DNA of 64,000 nucleotides from Pseudomonas phenolilytica (GCF_021432765.1 NZ_CP058908.1:3496001-3560000); one strand, 5' to 3'. Positions 22,774 to 34,551 are shown, counted from the stretch's first letter. Made by a program: numbers and translations. The notes: generated from the sequence alone by a model not told the origin.

Positions 22774-23709
22774 ATGAGCAAACGCCTGTATATCCAGGAA
22801 GTCGCCACCCGCGACGGCTTCCAGATCGAAGCGAACTTCGTGCCGACCGAAGCCAAGATCGCTCTGATCGACCGCCTCTCGCAGACCGGGCTGGCGAAGA
22901 TCGAGGTCACCTCCTTCACCTCGCCCAAGGCCATCCCCAACCTGCGCGACGCCGAGGACGTGATGCGTGGCATCCGCCGTGCGGAGGGCGTCGAGTACAC
23001 CGTGCTGGTGCCCAACGTGAAGGGCTGCGAGCGCGCGCTGGCCTGCGAGGTGGACGAGATCAACCTGGTGATGTCGGCCAGCGATACCCACGGCCTGGCC
23101 AACCTGCGCATGACGCCCGAACAGTCGCTGGTGCAGTTCCGCGAAATCATCGAAGTCACTCGCGGCAGTGGCGTATTCATCAACGCCTCGCTATCGACCA
23201 CCTTCGGCTGCCCCTTCGAGGGCGATGTGCCCGAGCGGCGCATCTATGAGCTGGTGCAACGCCTGCTGGAGATCGGCGTGCAGGGCATCACCCTCTGCGA
23301 CACCACCGGCATGGCCGACCCGGCGCAGGTCGAGCGCATCTGCCGCGAAGTGCTGAACAGCTGGCCGCAGGCAGTATTCACCGCACACTTCCACAACACC
23401 CGCGGCATGGGCCTGGCCAACGCACTGGCAGCGCTGAACGCCGGCATCGACCGCTTCGACGCCTCGCTCGGCGGCCTCGGCGGCTGCCCTTACGCGCCCG
23501 GCGCCAGCGGCAATATCTGCACCGAAGATCTGGTGCATATGTTCCAGCGCATGGGCCTAGACACCGCCGTCGATCTCGACCGCCTGCTGCAATGCGCCGC
23601 CGACCTGCCCCAACTGGTCGGCCACGACGTGCCGGGCGCGGTACTCAAGGCCGGCAAGGCCGATCGCCGTTATCCGAGACCGAAGTGGATGCAGGACGCC
23701 GGCCTTTGA
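22774..23709 (+). CDS. Hydroxymethylglutaryl-CoA lyase family protein
   Basis: A 311-residue HMGL-like TIM-barrel lyase that would split HMG-CoA into acetoacetate and acetyl-CoA. It keeps the metal and catalytic signatures: ATRDGFQIE at the N-terminus, SASDTHGLANLRM, TTFGCPFEGDV, LCDTTGMADP, AHFHNTRGMGLAN, and the Cys loop GLGGCPYAPGASGN. ATG 22774 has AGGA 8 bases upstream. Paired with the CaiB-type transferase upstream it forms a two-step route. A related acyl-CoA (for example citramalyl-type) is possible, but the Cys loop favours HMG-CoA. Confidence 0.88.
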   Translation: MSKRLYIQEVATRDGFQIEANFVPTEAKIALIDRLSQTGLAKIEVTSFTSPKAIPNLRDAEDVMRGIRRAEGVEYTVLVPNVKGCERALACEVDEINLVMSASDTHGLANLRMTPEQSLVQFREIIEVTRGSGVFINASLSTTFGCPFEGDVPERRIYELVQRLLEIGVQGITLCDTTGMADPAQVERICREVLNSWPQAVFTAHFHNTRGMGLANALAALNAGIDRFDASLGGLGGCPYAPGASGNICTEDLVHMFQRMGLDTAVDLDRLLQCAADLPQLVGHDVPGAVLKAGKADRRYPRPKWMQDAGL

Positions 23710-23863
23710 ATCCGTGCGAAGCGCCCGGCGGTGTGGCGTCATGAGCGCAAGTCCAGTAGCGACTGGCACAGCACAAAGCCTGCTGAAGGCGGGATCGAGC
23801 AATGAGGTGTGATTCTAGTGCTTGTGGTGAGAAGCGAGACTGTCGGCGCAGGCGGATCCCGCT

Positions 23864-23939
23864 GCAGAACGTTTGGTTAAGGGGCGGGCTTTAGCCATCC
23901 CGAGTGAGCGAAGCGAACGGCTTGAACCACTTGTTAGGA
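23864..23939 (-). repeat. attC site of gene cassette 1 (76 bp)
   Basis: In the minus direction the site opens with TCCTAAC (R''), continues AAGTGGTTCAAGC and closes with CTTAACCAAAC then GTTCTGC (R', degenerate). The layout R''-L''-L'-R' and the TTCAAGC/CTTAACC segments match integron attC sites. It is 76 bp, the same length as the second copy at 24471-24546 and nearly identical in sequence. The stop codon of the cassette gene lies inside R''. Confidence 0.85.
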
Positions 23940-24434
23940 GCTTGCCACAAACAATTGGATGTATAGCTCATTTATTGTTTGAAATTTCATGAAGCTACCT
24001 TTTTTTATAGTTCTAATATTTGGTCTTTCAGTTTTTAGGCCGGAAGCATTACCTTTTGTATGCTTGGCGATTTTTAGATTTTCTAGGCTCGGTAGTGGTT
24101 GACCTGGAGCCGCGCCGAAAAAATAATACGGCCCGAGTTCTAGCGTTTCATTGTTGAAGTGAACCAAAACTACACAGCCAGATGGTTTTTTTGCCAGCGA
24201 TACATGGATTTTTTGTGTTGCGGTTGCCGAGCCAATGAATGTGGCTTTGAGTTGAATATGTCTAATGACACCGTTTGCTTCGGCAATAATATCGTAGCCA
24301 GAGTTGTCGACCTCAGGTTTAGAGATTTCGAGACTAAAGTCTTTTATTTTCCAAGAGAGTTTGAGTAACTCGCCAATGAGCAAGTGTTCAATCAGCTTTT
24401 CACGATATGAGGAGTGGAGCGAATGCTCTGTCAT
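23934..24434 (-). CDS. Gene cassette protein, PD-(D/E)XK nuclease-like
   Basis: A 166-residue protein encoded in visibly AT-rich DNA unlike its surroundings. I do not recognise a named family, but residues 43-64 show the PD-(D/E)XK pattern: GYDII (D48) then HIQLKA (Q61, K63), preceded by a helix REKLIEHLLIGELLK. This is the layout of many restriction-like nucleases and of inactive relatives. Start ATG 24434 is 36 bases after the upstream attC site and the TAA stop lies in the downstream attC, as is normal for integron cassettes. No partner methylase is present. A role in defence is inference. Confidence 0.7.
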   Translation of the reverse strand: MTEHSLHSSYREKLIEHLLIGELLKLSWKIKDFSLEISKPEVDNSGYDIIAEANGVIRHIQLKATFIGSATATQKIHVSLAKKPSGCVVLVHFNNETLELGPYYFFGAAPGQPLPSLENLKIAKHTKGNASGLKTERPNIRTIKKGSFMKFQTINELYIQLFVASS

Positions 24435-24470
24435 TTCTTTGATTCCTGCTCCGAGTGAAAATCGGATAGT

Positions 24471-24546
24471 TCCTAACGTTTGGTTAAAGGGCGGGCTTTA
24501 GCCCGTCCCAGTGAGCGACGCGAACGATTTGAACCACTTGTTAGCC
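24471..24546 (-). repeat. attC site of gene cassette 2 (76 bp)
   Basis: Minus-direction order: GGCTAAC (R''), AAGTGGTTCAAAT, an internal GGGCTAAAGCCC palindrome, TTTAACCAAAC, and GTTAGGA (R', a full GTTRRRY match). Same length and nearly the same sequence as the site at 23864-23939. It separates the two cassette genes and holds the stop codon of the upstream one. Confidence 0.88.
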
Positions 24547-24960
24547 GGCCCCAATAGGTGCATTGCATACGGGGCAATGACGAAATCGAGTATCTACTCG
24601 GGTGGTGGAGGATTTTCGACGTTTTGAGTCCCAGCATGCTGGGCAGTACAGACCACTGTCGGCCTCGAAGATATAGCAGCCCCACTTTCTTCCAGTAGGT
24701 TTTTCATCAACGGGCTGTGATGTCTGTTTAAGCAGATTATTTTCTTCTTGGAGCTGAGCGATGCGCTCTTTAAGAGAGGTAGCTTCCAACTTTAGGTCAG
24801 CAAGTTCGCTCGAAAGATCAGCTAGCAGATTTTTAAATTCGGCATCTTCAATATTTTTGGAGATTTCACGGAGCCGCTTCGTCAGGCTAAGTGACGTACT
24901 TATTGTCGAGATAATATCCATTAACTCTTCCTTGATAGACCAACTATAATTAGACGCCAT
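24541..24960 (-). CDS. Gene cassette protein, coiled coil plus zinc ribbon
   Basis: A 139-residue protein of unknown function in AT-rich cassette DNA. Residues about 25-80 form a long heptad-rich coiled coil (LTKRLREISKNIEDAEFKNL to ERIAQLQEENNLLKQ). The C-terminal part carries a zinc-ribbon pattern CPAC (106-109) and CPVC (129-132) after KWGCYIFEADSGLY. ATG 24960 is used; an upstream GTG would start inside the putative boundary sequence. The TAA stop lies in the attC at 24471-24546. The fold suggests a nucleic-acid or protein-binding adaptor, but this is only a guess. Confidence 0.65.
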   Translation of the reverse strand: MASNYSWSIKEELMDIISTISTSLSLTKRLREISKNIEDAEFKNLLADLSSELADLKLEATSLKERIAQLQEENNLLKQTSQPVDEKPTGRKWGCYIFEADSGLYCPACWDSKRRKSSTTRVDTRFRHCPVCNAPIGAG

Positions 24961-24980
24961 GTGGTATATAAGGCGCCGAA

Positions 24981-25066
24981 CGGGCTTGGTGTATAACATT
25001 CCACTCGCTGTTGTCTCCGACCTTCTAGCTCGGGCCTCTCAGTGACGCCGGGTGTTTATACACCAG
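24981..25066. repeat. 15-bp inverted repeat at the upstream cassette boundary (possible degenerate att site)
   Basis: CGGGCTTGGTGTATAAC at 24981-24997 is mirrored by GTTTATACACCAGCCC at 25054-25069, about 56 bases apart. In the minus direction the inner ends read GTATAAA and GTTATAC, which could be the R'' and R' boxes of a diverged att site about 71 bp long, and the following ATG at 24960 lies 30 bases beyond, comparable with the 36 bases in the next cassette. The inner L boxes are not clear. Confidence 0.35.
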
Positions 25067-25069
25067 CCC

Positions 25070-25290
25070 AACGAGGCATGAAATTGCTGCCGCCCAACAT
25101 TGCCCCGCCTGTGACCTTCGGCGCACTCTCTACCATTGCCGCGTCGATGAGTTGTCGAGATCACCGAACGTCTACCAGGCAAACGAAAGCTGGCAAGCAC
25201 AAGCGGCAGGCCTAGCAGAGCCCTAAAAAAACCAACCACTGCAGGCCGGAAAACAGTTAGGTCTCGCCGCCCGCAGCATGTAGCAACGGC
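25070..25290. other. Non-coding stretch upstream of the cassettes
   Basis: No open frame with family resemblance is found. It lies downstream of the alpha/beta hydrolase stop, and contains GTTAGGT at 25246-25252 in the opposite orientation, which may be a remnant of a lost cassette boundary. No integrase gene is present. Confidence 0.4.
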
Positions 25291-26181
25291 TCAATCCCCC
25301 TGACAGAATCGCAGAATCGCTTCCTCCACCGCCTGTGGCGCTTCGCGCTGGGGGAAATGGCCGACGCCTGGCAATAGCTGTCGGTGGTATGGGCCGCTGA
25401 ACAAGGCCTCGCGGCCCGCCGAGGTTTCCGGTGCGTTGCAGGTATCCGCCTCGCCGTGCAGCACCAGCGTCGGCACGGCGAGCACCGGGGCAGGCTGCAG
25501 CAGCGCCTCGTCCGATGCGTAGGCCGGATCGCCGTCGACGAAGCCCCAACGGTGGCGATAGGAATGCAGTACCACGGCAGCCCAGTCCGGGTTGTCGAAC
25601 GCCTTCAGCGCCTGGATGAAATCCGCCTCGGCGTACCAGCCGGCCGGAGACCAGGTATCCCACAGCAGCCGCGTAAAGGCCGCGCGATCCTCGACTACCG
25701 TGCGCTCGCCGCGCGATGTCGCCATGTACCAGTGGTACCAGTAGTTGCGCGCCTGGCTGAGCGAGATGTGCTGGTTCGGGTCATTGGTGCCATAGCCCAC
25801 CGCGAGCATTACCAGCCGCGCGGCGGCGTGATGGCGCAGCCCGCAGGCATTGGCCACCGCCCGCGCGCCCCAGTCATGGCCGACCAGCACTGGCTGATCG
25901 AGGCGCAGCGCATCGATGAAATCCAGCAGATCGCGGCCCAGTGCCGCCAGCTGACCGCTGCGTGGGGTCAGCGGATCGATGAAACGCGTCTGGCCGAAAC
26001 CGCGCAGTGTCGGGCACAGCACGCGGTAGCCGGCCGCGGCCAGGCGCTCGGCCACGGGCGTCCAGCCTTCCGGGCAATCCGGCCAGCCATGCACCAGCAC
26101 CGCGACCTGCTGGCCACGAGGATTCCATTCGAGATAAGCGATATCCAGCACCGGTGTGCTGACCCTGGCGTAACGACTCAT
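25291..26181 (-). CDS. Alpha/beta hydrolase (epoxide-hydrolase-like)
   Basis: A 296-residue alpha/beta-hydrolase. The oxyanion motif HGWP (residues 31-34), the nucleophile elbow VGHDWGA with Asp as nucleophile, a later acid in HGEADTCNAP and the catalytic His in GVGHFPQRE form the triad. An Asp nucleophile and HGWP are typical of epoxide hydrolases and haloalkane dehalogenase relatives, so hydrolysis of an epoxide or halide is more likely than esterase activity. It lies just downstream of the itaconate-type operon, past its terminator, so it is probably a separate unit. Confidence 0.83.
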   Translation of the reverse strand: MSRYARVSTPVLDIAYLEWNPRGQQVAVLVHGWPDCPEGWTPVAERLAAAGYRVLCPTLRGFGQTRFIDPLTPRSGQLAALGRDLLDFIDALRLDQPVLVGHDWGARAVANACGLRHHAAARLVMLAVGYGTNDPNQHISLSQARNYWYHWYMATSRGERTVVEDRAAFTRLLWDTWSPAGWYAEADFIQALKAFDNPDWAAVVLHSYRHRWGFVDGDPAYASDEALLQPAPVLAVPTLVLHGEADTCNAPETSAGREALFSGPYHRQLLPGVGHFPQREAPQAVEEAILRFCQGD

Positions 26182-26230
26182 GCCGGCGTCTCCTTGCGCG
26201 TTTGCCGGCCAGCATAAGCCAGCCAGACAT

Positions 26231-26265
26231 GAAAAACGGGCCGGTCGAATTCGACAGGCCCGTTT
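26231..26265 (-). terminator. Terminator of the itaconate-type operon
   Basis: A stem with AAACGGGCC and GGCCCGTTT arms around a short self-complementary loop (GGTCGAATTCGAC), followed in the minus direction by TTTTTC. On the plus strand it is followed by TTTGTTTTT, so it can act both ways. It lies 32 bases after the stop of the dctP-like gene at 26297. Confidence 0.85.
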
Positions 26266-26296
26266 GTTTTTCCGGCGCTATGGCGCCACCCATGGC

Positions 26297-28182
<1,886 letters not shown>

Positions 28183-28202
28183 GGGCTGGCTCCTGGGCAC
28201 GC

Positions 28203-29408
28203 TCATACCGCGCCCTGCTCGTGCAGGCGCTGGATATCGCCCGGCGCGTAGCCGAGTTCGCTCAGCAGCGCGTCGGTGTGCTGGCCCAGCGCGGGGATCG
28301 GGTCCATGCGCGGGGTGAAGGCTTCGTTGCGCCCCGGCGGCAGCAGCGCTGGCAGCTTGCCGGACGGGCTGTCCACCTCGCTCCAGCGCTGACGCGCCTG
28401 AAGCTGCGGGTGGGCCCAGACGCCGGCCATGTCGTTGACGTGAGCGTTGGCGATGGGTGCGGCATCCAGCCGGGCAATCACCTCGTCGGCGCTCAGCCGG
28501 CTGAACGCCTCGACGATGAGGGCGCGCAGCTCGGCACGGTGTTCCGAGCGCAGCGAGTTGCTGGAGAAGCGCGCGTCGCTGGCCAGTGCCGGTTGTAGCA
28601 GGACTTTTTCGCAGAACAGCAGCCACTCGCGCTCGTTCTGCAGGCCGAGCATCACCGTGCCGCCATCGCCGGTGGGGAACGGACCGTAGGGGTAGATGGT
28701 GGCGTGCGCGGCACCGGCGCGCGGCGGCGGCGTGGCGCCCTTGTAGGCGTAATACAGCGGGTAGCCCATCCACTCGACCAGGCTTTCCAGCATGGACACG
28801 TCGATGCGGCTGCCGACGCCGGTCTTGTCGCGCAGCATCAGCGCCGACAGCACGCCGGTGTAGGCGTACATGCCGGCGGCAATATCGGCGATGGAACAGC
28901 CGGCCTTGGCCATCTCGGTTTCGCCCGGCCCGCCGGTGACGGAGAGGAAGCCGCCCTCGCTCTGGATCAGCAGGTCATAGGCCTTCTTCTGTTCGTACGG
29001 GCCGCCTTCACCGTAGCCGGAGATGTCGCAGACGATCAGCCGCGGGAAGCGTTCGTGCAGCGCTTCGAACGACAGTCCCATGCGCGCCGCGGCACCGGGC
29101 GCGAGGTTCTGCACCAGCACGTCGGCCTTGGCCAAGAGCTGGTCGAGCACCTGCGTGGCGGCGTCCTGTTTCACGTCGAGGGTCAGGCTTTCCTTGGAGC
29201 GGTTGGTCCAGACGAAATGCGAAGCCAAGCCGTCGACGCGCTCGTCATAGCCGCGGGCGAAATCGCCGGCACCGGGGCGCTCGACCTTGATTACCCGCGC
29301 ACCGAGGTCCGCCAGCTGGCGCGTGCAGAACGGCGCGGCAATGGCGTGCTCGAGGCTGACCACGGTGATGCCATCGAGAGGGCGGGGTTTGACTTGGGTG
29401 TCGTTCAT
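28203..29408 (-). CDS. ict: CaiB/BaiF family CoA-transferase, probable itaconate CoA-transferase
   Basis: A 401-residue class III CoA-transferase with PLDGITVVSLEHAIAAPFCTRQLADLGARVIKVERPG, RSKESLTLDVK, DVLVQNLAPGAAARMGL, ISGYGEGGPY and the active-site Asp in GCSIADIAAGMYAYTGVL. Given the flanking lyase, hydratase and binding protein, it would make itaconyl-CoA from itaconate using succinyl-CoA or another donor. ATG 29408 starts at MNDTQ; the longer frame upstream reaches into repeat DNA. The 144 bases between it and the prpD-like gene hold a long palindromic repeat. Confidence 0.84.
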   Translation of the reverse strand: MNDTQVKPRPLDGITVVSLEHAIAAPFCTRQLADLGARVIKVERPGAGDFARGYDERVDGLASHFVWTNRSKESLTLDVKQDAATQVLDQLLAKADVLVQNLAPGAAARMGLSFEALHERFPRLIVCDISGYGEGGPYEQKKAYDLLIQSEGGFLSVTGGPGETEMAKAGCSIADIAAGMYAYTGVLSALMLRDKTGVGSRIDVSMLESLVEWMGYPLYYAYKGATPPPRAGAAHATIYPYGPFPTGDGGTVMLGLQNEREWLLFCEKVLLQPALASDARFSSNSLRSEHRAELRALIVEAFSRLSADEVIARLDAAPIANAHVNDMAGVWAHPQLQARQRWSEVDSPSGKLPALLPPGRNEAFTPRMDPIPALGQHTDALLSELGYAPGDIQRLHEQGAV

Positions 29409-29429
29409 GTTCGGTTCCTGCAAATTCGG

Positions 29430-29551
29430 CGTAGGGTGGAAATCGGCGAAGCCATTTCCACGCGTTTGTTCAGGTCCATCCGGCTCCAAGCGATGCGACG
29501 GGGTGCCGTACAAACCGGTGGAAAAGACCTGCGGTCGCTTTCCACCCTACG
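29430..29551. repeat. Intergenic palindromic repeat inside the itaconate-type operon (122 bp)
   Basis: Opens with CGTAGGGTGGAAATCGG and closes with TTTCCACCCTACG, with an inner GGTGGAAAAGACC unit. It fills the gap between the prpD-like gene and the CoA-transferase gene. Confidence 0.75.
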
Positions 29552-29552
29552 T

Positions 29553-31395
<1,843 letters not shown>

Positions 31396-31405
31396 TTCGG
31401 CTCCG

Positions 31406-32569
31406 TTAGAACGAGCGCGGCAGCTCGAGCAGGTGCTCGGCCACGTACGACAGGATCAGGTTGGTGGAGATCGGCGCCACCTGGTACAGCCGCGTCTCGC
31501 GGAATTTGCGCTCGACGTCGTATTCGTTGGCGAAGCCGAAGCCGCCGTGGGTCTGCAGGCAGGCGTTGGCGGCCTCCCAGCTGGCCTTCGCTGCGAGGTA
31601 CTTGGCCATGTTGGCGGCCGCCCCGGCATTGCGACCGGCGTCGTATTCCTCGCAGGCGCGCCAGCGCATCAGGTCGGCGGCCTCGATCTCGATATGCGCT
31701 TCGGCGATGGGAAACTGCACGCCCTGGTTCTGCCCGATGGGCCGGCCGAATACCACACGGTCGCGGGCGTACTGCGCGGACTTCTCGACGAACCAGCGGC
31801 CATCGCCGATGCACTCGGCGGCGATCAGCGTGCGCTCGGCATTCAGACCGTCGAGGATGTAGCGAAAGCCCTTGCCCTCCTCGCCGATCAGGCTGCTGGC
31901 GGGGATTTCCAGGTTGTCGAAGAACAGCTCGTTGGTCTCGTGGTTGACCATGTTGGCGATCGGCTGCACGGTCAGGCCGTTGCCGATGGCCTCGCGCAGG
32001 TCGACGAGGAAGATCGACATGCCCTCGGACTTGCGCTGCACCTCGGCCAGCGGCGTGGTGCGTGCCAGCAGGATCATCAGGTCGGAATGCTGGATGCGCG
32101 AGATCCATACCTTCTGCCCGTTGATGACGTACTTGTCGCCCTTCTTCACCGCCGTGGTCTTGATCTTGGTGGTGTCGGTGCCGGTGGTCGGCTCGGTGAC
32201 GCCCATGGACTGCAGGCGCAGCTCGCCGCTCGCCAGCTTCGGCAGGTAGTAGCGTTTCTGCTCCTCGCTGCCGTTTCTGAGCAGGGTGAACATGTTGTAC
32301 ATCTGCCCGTGGATGGTCCCGGAGTTGCCGCCGCAACGGTTGACCTCTTCGAGAATCACCGAAGCCTCGGCCAGGCCCAGGCCCGAGCCGCCGTATTCTT
32401 CCGGAATCATCGCCGAGAGCCAGCCGGCCTCGGTCATGGCGGTGACGAAGGCTTCCGGGAAGCCCTTTTCCTCGTCGATCCTGCGCCAGTATTCGGCGGG
32501 AAATTCGGCACAGAGGGCGCGCACGCCTTCGCGGATGAAGCTCAGTTCTTCGGTCTTGTTCGGGGTCAT
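31406..32569 (-). CDS. Acyl-CoA dehydrogenase
   Basis: A 387-residue FAD-dependent acyl-CoA dehydrogenase of normal family length. Domain order is visible: N-terminal helices, the FAD-binding beta segment SMGVTEPTTGTDTTKIKTTAVKKGDKYVINGQKVWIS, then the C-terminal helical domain with RQVVFGRPIGQNQ-like text and THGGFGFANEYDVERKFRETRL. The catalytic Glu lies in this last part in most relatives. It is part of the itaconate-type cluster at the same place as in P. aeruginosa; the substrate is probably a branched C5 acyl-CoA. ATG 32569 is preferred over a GTG at 32593. Confidence 0.9.
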   Translation of the reverse strand: MTPNKTEELSFIREGVRALCAEFPAEYWRRIDEEKGFPEAFVTAMTEAGWLSAMIPEEYGGSGLGLAEASVILEEVNRCGGNSGTIHGQMYNMFTLLRNGSEEQKRYYLPKLASGELRLQSMGVTEPTTGTDTTKIKTTAVKKGDKYVINGQKVWISRIQHSDLMILLARTTPLAEVQRKSEGMSIFLVDLREAIGNGLTVQPIANMVNHETNELFFDNLEIPASSLIGEEGKGFRYILDGLNAERTLIAAECIGDGRWFVEKSAQYARDRVVFGRPIGQNQGVQFPIAEAHIEIEAADLMRWRACEEYDAGRNAGAAANMAKYLAAKASWEAANACLQTHGGFGFANEYDVERKFRETRLYQVAPISTNLILSYVAEHLLELPRSF

Positions 32570-32604
32570 CTCGGTTTCTCGCTTGTGCGGCACGCGGCCT
32601 CAAC

Positions 32605-32637
32605 GGTGGATAAGGCTGCGCCGTTATCCACCCTACG
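32605..32637. repeat. Short palindromic repeat between hydratase and dehydrogenase genes
   Basis: GGTGGATAAGGC...GCCGTTATCCACC followed by CTACG, the single-unit form of the repeat family. It occupies most of the 70-base gap. Confidence 0.75.
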
Positions 32638-32639
32638 AT

Positions 32640-33461
32640 TCAGTCGAATTCCACTTCGGCTTTCTGCGCCAGGCCGTTGTGGTCGCCGGCCCAGAGTTCG
32701 GCCTTGCCCGGCGCGACGATGCGGCCGCCGACCTCGAACGGCTGCGGCGCGATCAGCGGGCGCAGGCCGCGGTAAGCGAAGCGCCGCAGGCGCGCGTCGG
32801 GATTGGCGCGGCAGAAGGCGCGCAGGTTCAAGGTTGCGATCAGCGGGCCGTGAACGACCAGGCCGGCATAGCCTTCGGTCTCGGTGACGTAGGGCCAGTC
32901 GTAATGGATGCGGTGGCCGTTGAAGGTGACCGCCGAATAGCGGAATAGCAGCGTCGGCGTCGGCGTCACCGCCTCGCGCCAGTCACCGGCGACCATCGGC
33001 TCGCCGCTGCTGGCCTTGGGCGGAGTGGGTTCACGGTAGACGATGTCCTGCTCCTCGCGGATCGCCAGGCGGCCGTCTTGCAGGTAGTCGTGCTGCACGG
33101 TGACGAACAGCAACGCGCCGCTGCGGCCGTGCTTTTCCTCGATGTGCTTGATGGTGGAAACCCGCCTTGCCTCGCCGCCGGCCTCCAGCGGACGGAGGAA
33201 CTCGACCCGGCCGCCGGCCCACATGCGGTTGCGGTCGGCGGCCGGTGGCAGGAAGCCGCCGCGCGCCGGATGGCCGTCTTCGCCGAGACCGCTCTCGAAC
33301 ACCGGCTCCTGGAAGAAACACCATTGCCACAGCGGCGGCAGCGCCTCGCCGTGCGCCGGCGTCTTCTCGCCGAGCGTGGCGGCAATGCGCATCAGCAGGT
33401 TGCGGCTGAGCTGGTCGTGAACTTCTTCGGTGCGGCCTATCCAGGCGGAAATATCGGTCAT
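32640..33461 (-). CDS. ich: FAS1-like/MaoC-type hydratase, probable itaconyl-CoA hydratase
   Basis: A 273-residue double hot-dog protein of the FAS1-like dehydratase/MaoC type. The C-terminal half has the family motif RYSAVTFNGHRIHYDWPYVTETEGYAGLVVHGPL, including the His/Arg pair at the active site. In the itaconate pathway the homologous enzyme hydrates itaconyl-CoA to (S)-citramalyl-CoA. It is the first gene of the operon, divergent from a LysR gene across 124 bases. The symbol is given from gene order and fold; mesaconyl-CoA hydratase is an alternative. Confidence 0.82.
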   Translation of the reverse strand: MTDISAWIGRTEEVHDQLSRNLLMRIAATLGEKTPAHGEALPPLWQWCFFQEPVFESGLGEDGHPARGGFLPPAADRNRMWAGGRVEFLRPLEAGGEARRVSTIKHIEEKHGRSGALLFVTVQHDYLQDGRLAIREEQDIVYREPTPPKASSGEPMVAGDWREAVTPTPTLLFRYSAVTFNGHRIHYDWPYVTETEGYAGLVVHGPLIATLNLRAFCRANPDARLRRFAYRGLRPLIAPQPFEVGGRIVAPGKAELWAGDHNGLAQKAEVEFD

Positions 33462-33541
33462 TGCGGTTACCGGTTGTTGTCTTGTTTGAATCGAGGATGC
33501 AATGGAGCCGGCGTTCCGGGAATTTGTATTTTTCGACACCC

Positions 33542-33562
33542 GCGTTCGGCTAAGCTGAACGC
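33542..33562. promoter_or_regulatory. Candidate LysR operator (T-N11-A in a 6-9-6 dyad)
   Basis: Six-base inverted arms GCGTTC and GAACGC are separated by nine bases; the inner TTC-N9-GAA fits the LysR T-N11-A rule. It lies 23 bases before the LysR start and 80 bases before the hydratase start, in a divergent gap. The paralogous module has a dyad with the same core at 21323-21343. Confidence 0.65.
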
Positions 33563-33585
33563 CAATCACCGTACGAGGCTCGTCC

Positions 33586-34518
33586 ATGCATTTCGATCTG
33601 GCCGATCTGCGCCTGTTTATCCATATCGCCGAATCGCCCAGCCTGACTCAGGGCGCCCGCCGCGCGCACCTCTCCCCGGCTGCCGCCAGCGCGCGGATCA
33701 AGGCGTTGGAAAGCCAGCTCGACAGCCGCCTGCTGTATCGCGACAGCCGTGGTGTGGAGCTGACGCCCGCCGGGCAGAAGCTGCTGCAGCACGCGCGGCT
33801 GATCATGCGCCAGGTGGATTACCTGAAAAGCGAGTTCACCGAATACGGCACCGATTCGGCCGGCCACATCCGTATCTTCGCCAACACCACGGCGGTGACC
33901 GAATTCCTCCCCGAGGTGCTGGCGGGTTTCCTCGCGCAACGTCCGGGGGTGACGGTCGATCTGCAGGAGCGCCTGAGCCGCGACATCGTCCGCGGCGTGC
34001 TCGATGGCAGCACCGACATGGGCATCATCGCCGGCCCGGTACGCGCCGAAGGCTTGCAGGTGCTGCATTTCAGCACCGACCGCCTGCTGCTGGCGGTGCC
34101 GGTCGGCCACCCGCTGGCCGGCGAGTCGAACCTGACTCTGCGCCAGACCCTGGCCTACCAGCACATCGGCCTGCACGAAGGCAGCACGCTGCTGACCTTC
34201 CTGCGCGATCAGGTGGAAAAGCTCGGCGGTCAGCTGTCGTTGCGCATCCAGGTGTCGAGCTTCGAGGCGGTGTGTCGGATGATCGAGGCCGGTGTCGGCA
34301 TCGGCATCATTCCCGAATCCGCCGCGCGCCGGCACAGCCGCACCATGCAGCTGGCGCTGGTGCAGCTCGACGAGCCTTGGGCGGTGCGCGAACGCAGCAT
34401 CCTGGTGCGCGAGCTGGACGCCCTGCCCGGTTCGGTGCGGGCCCTGATCGCTACCCTGGCGCCCAATGTAGCCGCCGAAACGAACGTTGCCCGGCCTTTG
34501 CTGCCGAACGGCGGTTAG
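33586..34518 (+). CDS. LysR family regulator of the itaconate-type operon
   Basis: A 310-residue LysR-type factor: winged helix-turn-helix in residues about 6-45 (LRLFIHIAESPSLTQGARRAHLSPAAASARIKALE), linker, effector domain from about 92 (HIRIFANTTAVTEFLPEVL). It lies where P. aeruginosa PA0877 does, divergent from the hydratase gene, so it should activate the operon in the presence of itaconate or a related inducer. It is a paralogue of the regulator at 20349-21248. A self-regulation site at 33542-33562 is likely. Confidence 0.9.
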   Translation: MHFDLADLRLFIHIAESPSLTQGARRAHLSPAAASARIKALESQLDSRLLYRDSRGVELTPAGQKLLQHARLIMRQVDYLKSEFTEYGTDSAGHIRIFANTTAVTEFLPEVLAGFLAQRPGVTVDLQERLSRDIVRGVLDGSTDMGIIAGPVRAEGLQVLHFSTDRLLLAVPVGHPLAGESNLTLRQTLAYQHIGLHEGSTLLTFLRDQVEKLGGQLSLRIQVSSFEAVCRMIEAGVGIGIIPESAARRHSRTMQLALVQLDEPWAVRERSILVRELDALPGSVRALIATLAPNVAAETNVARPLLPNGG

Positions 34519-34551
34519 GCACGCATCGCCGAACCTCTGCAGGGAGCTGAC

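Noticed and set aside
23710..25290. Complete integron
   Set aside because: No tyrosine recombinase (IntI) frame and no attI are found in or near the region; only cassettes and attC sites are supported.
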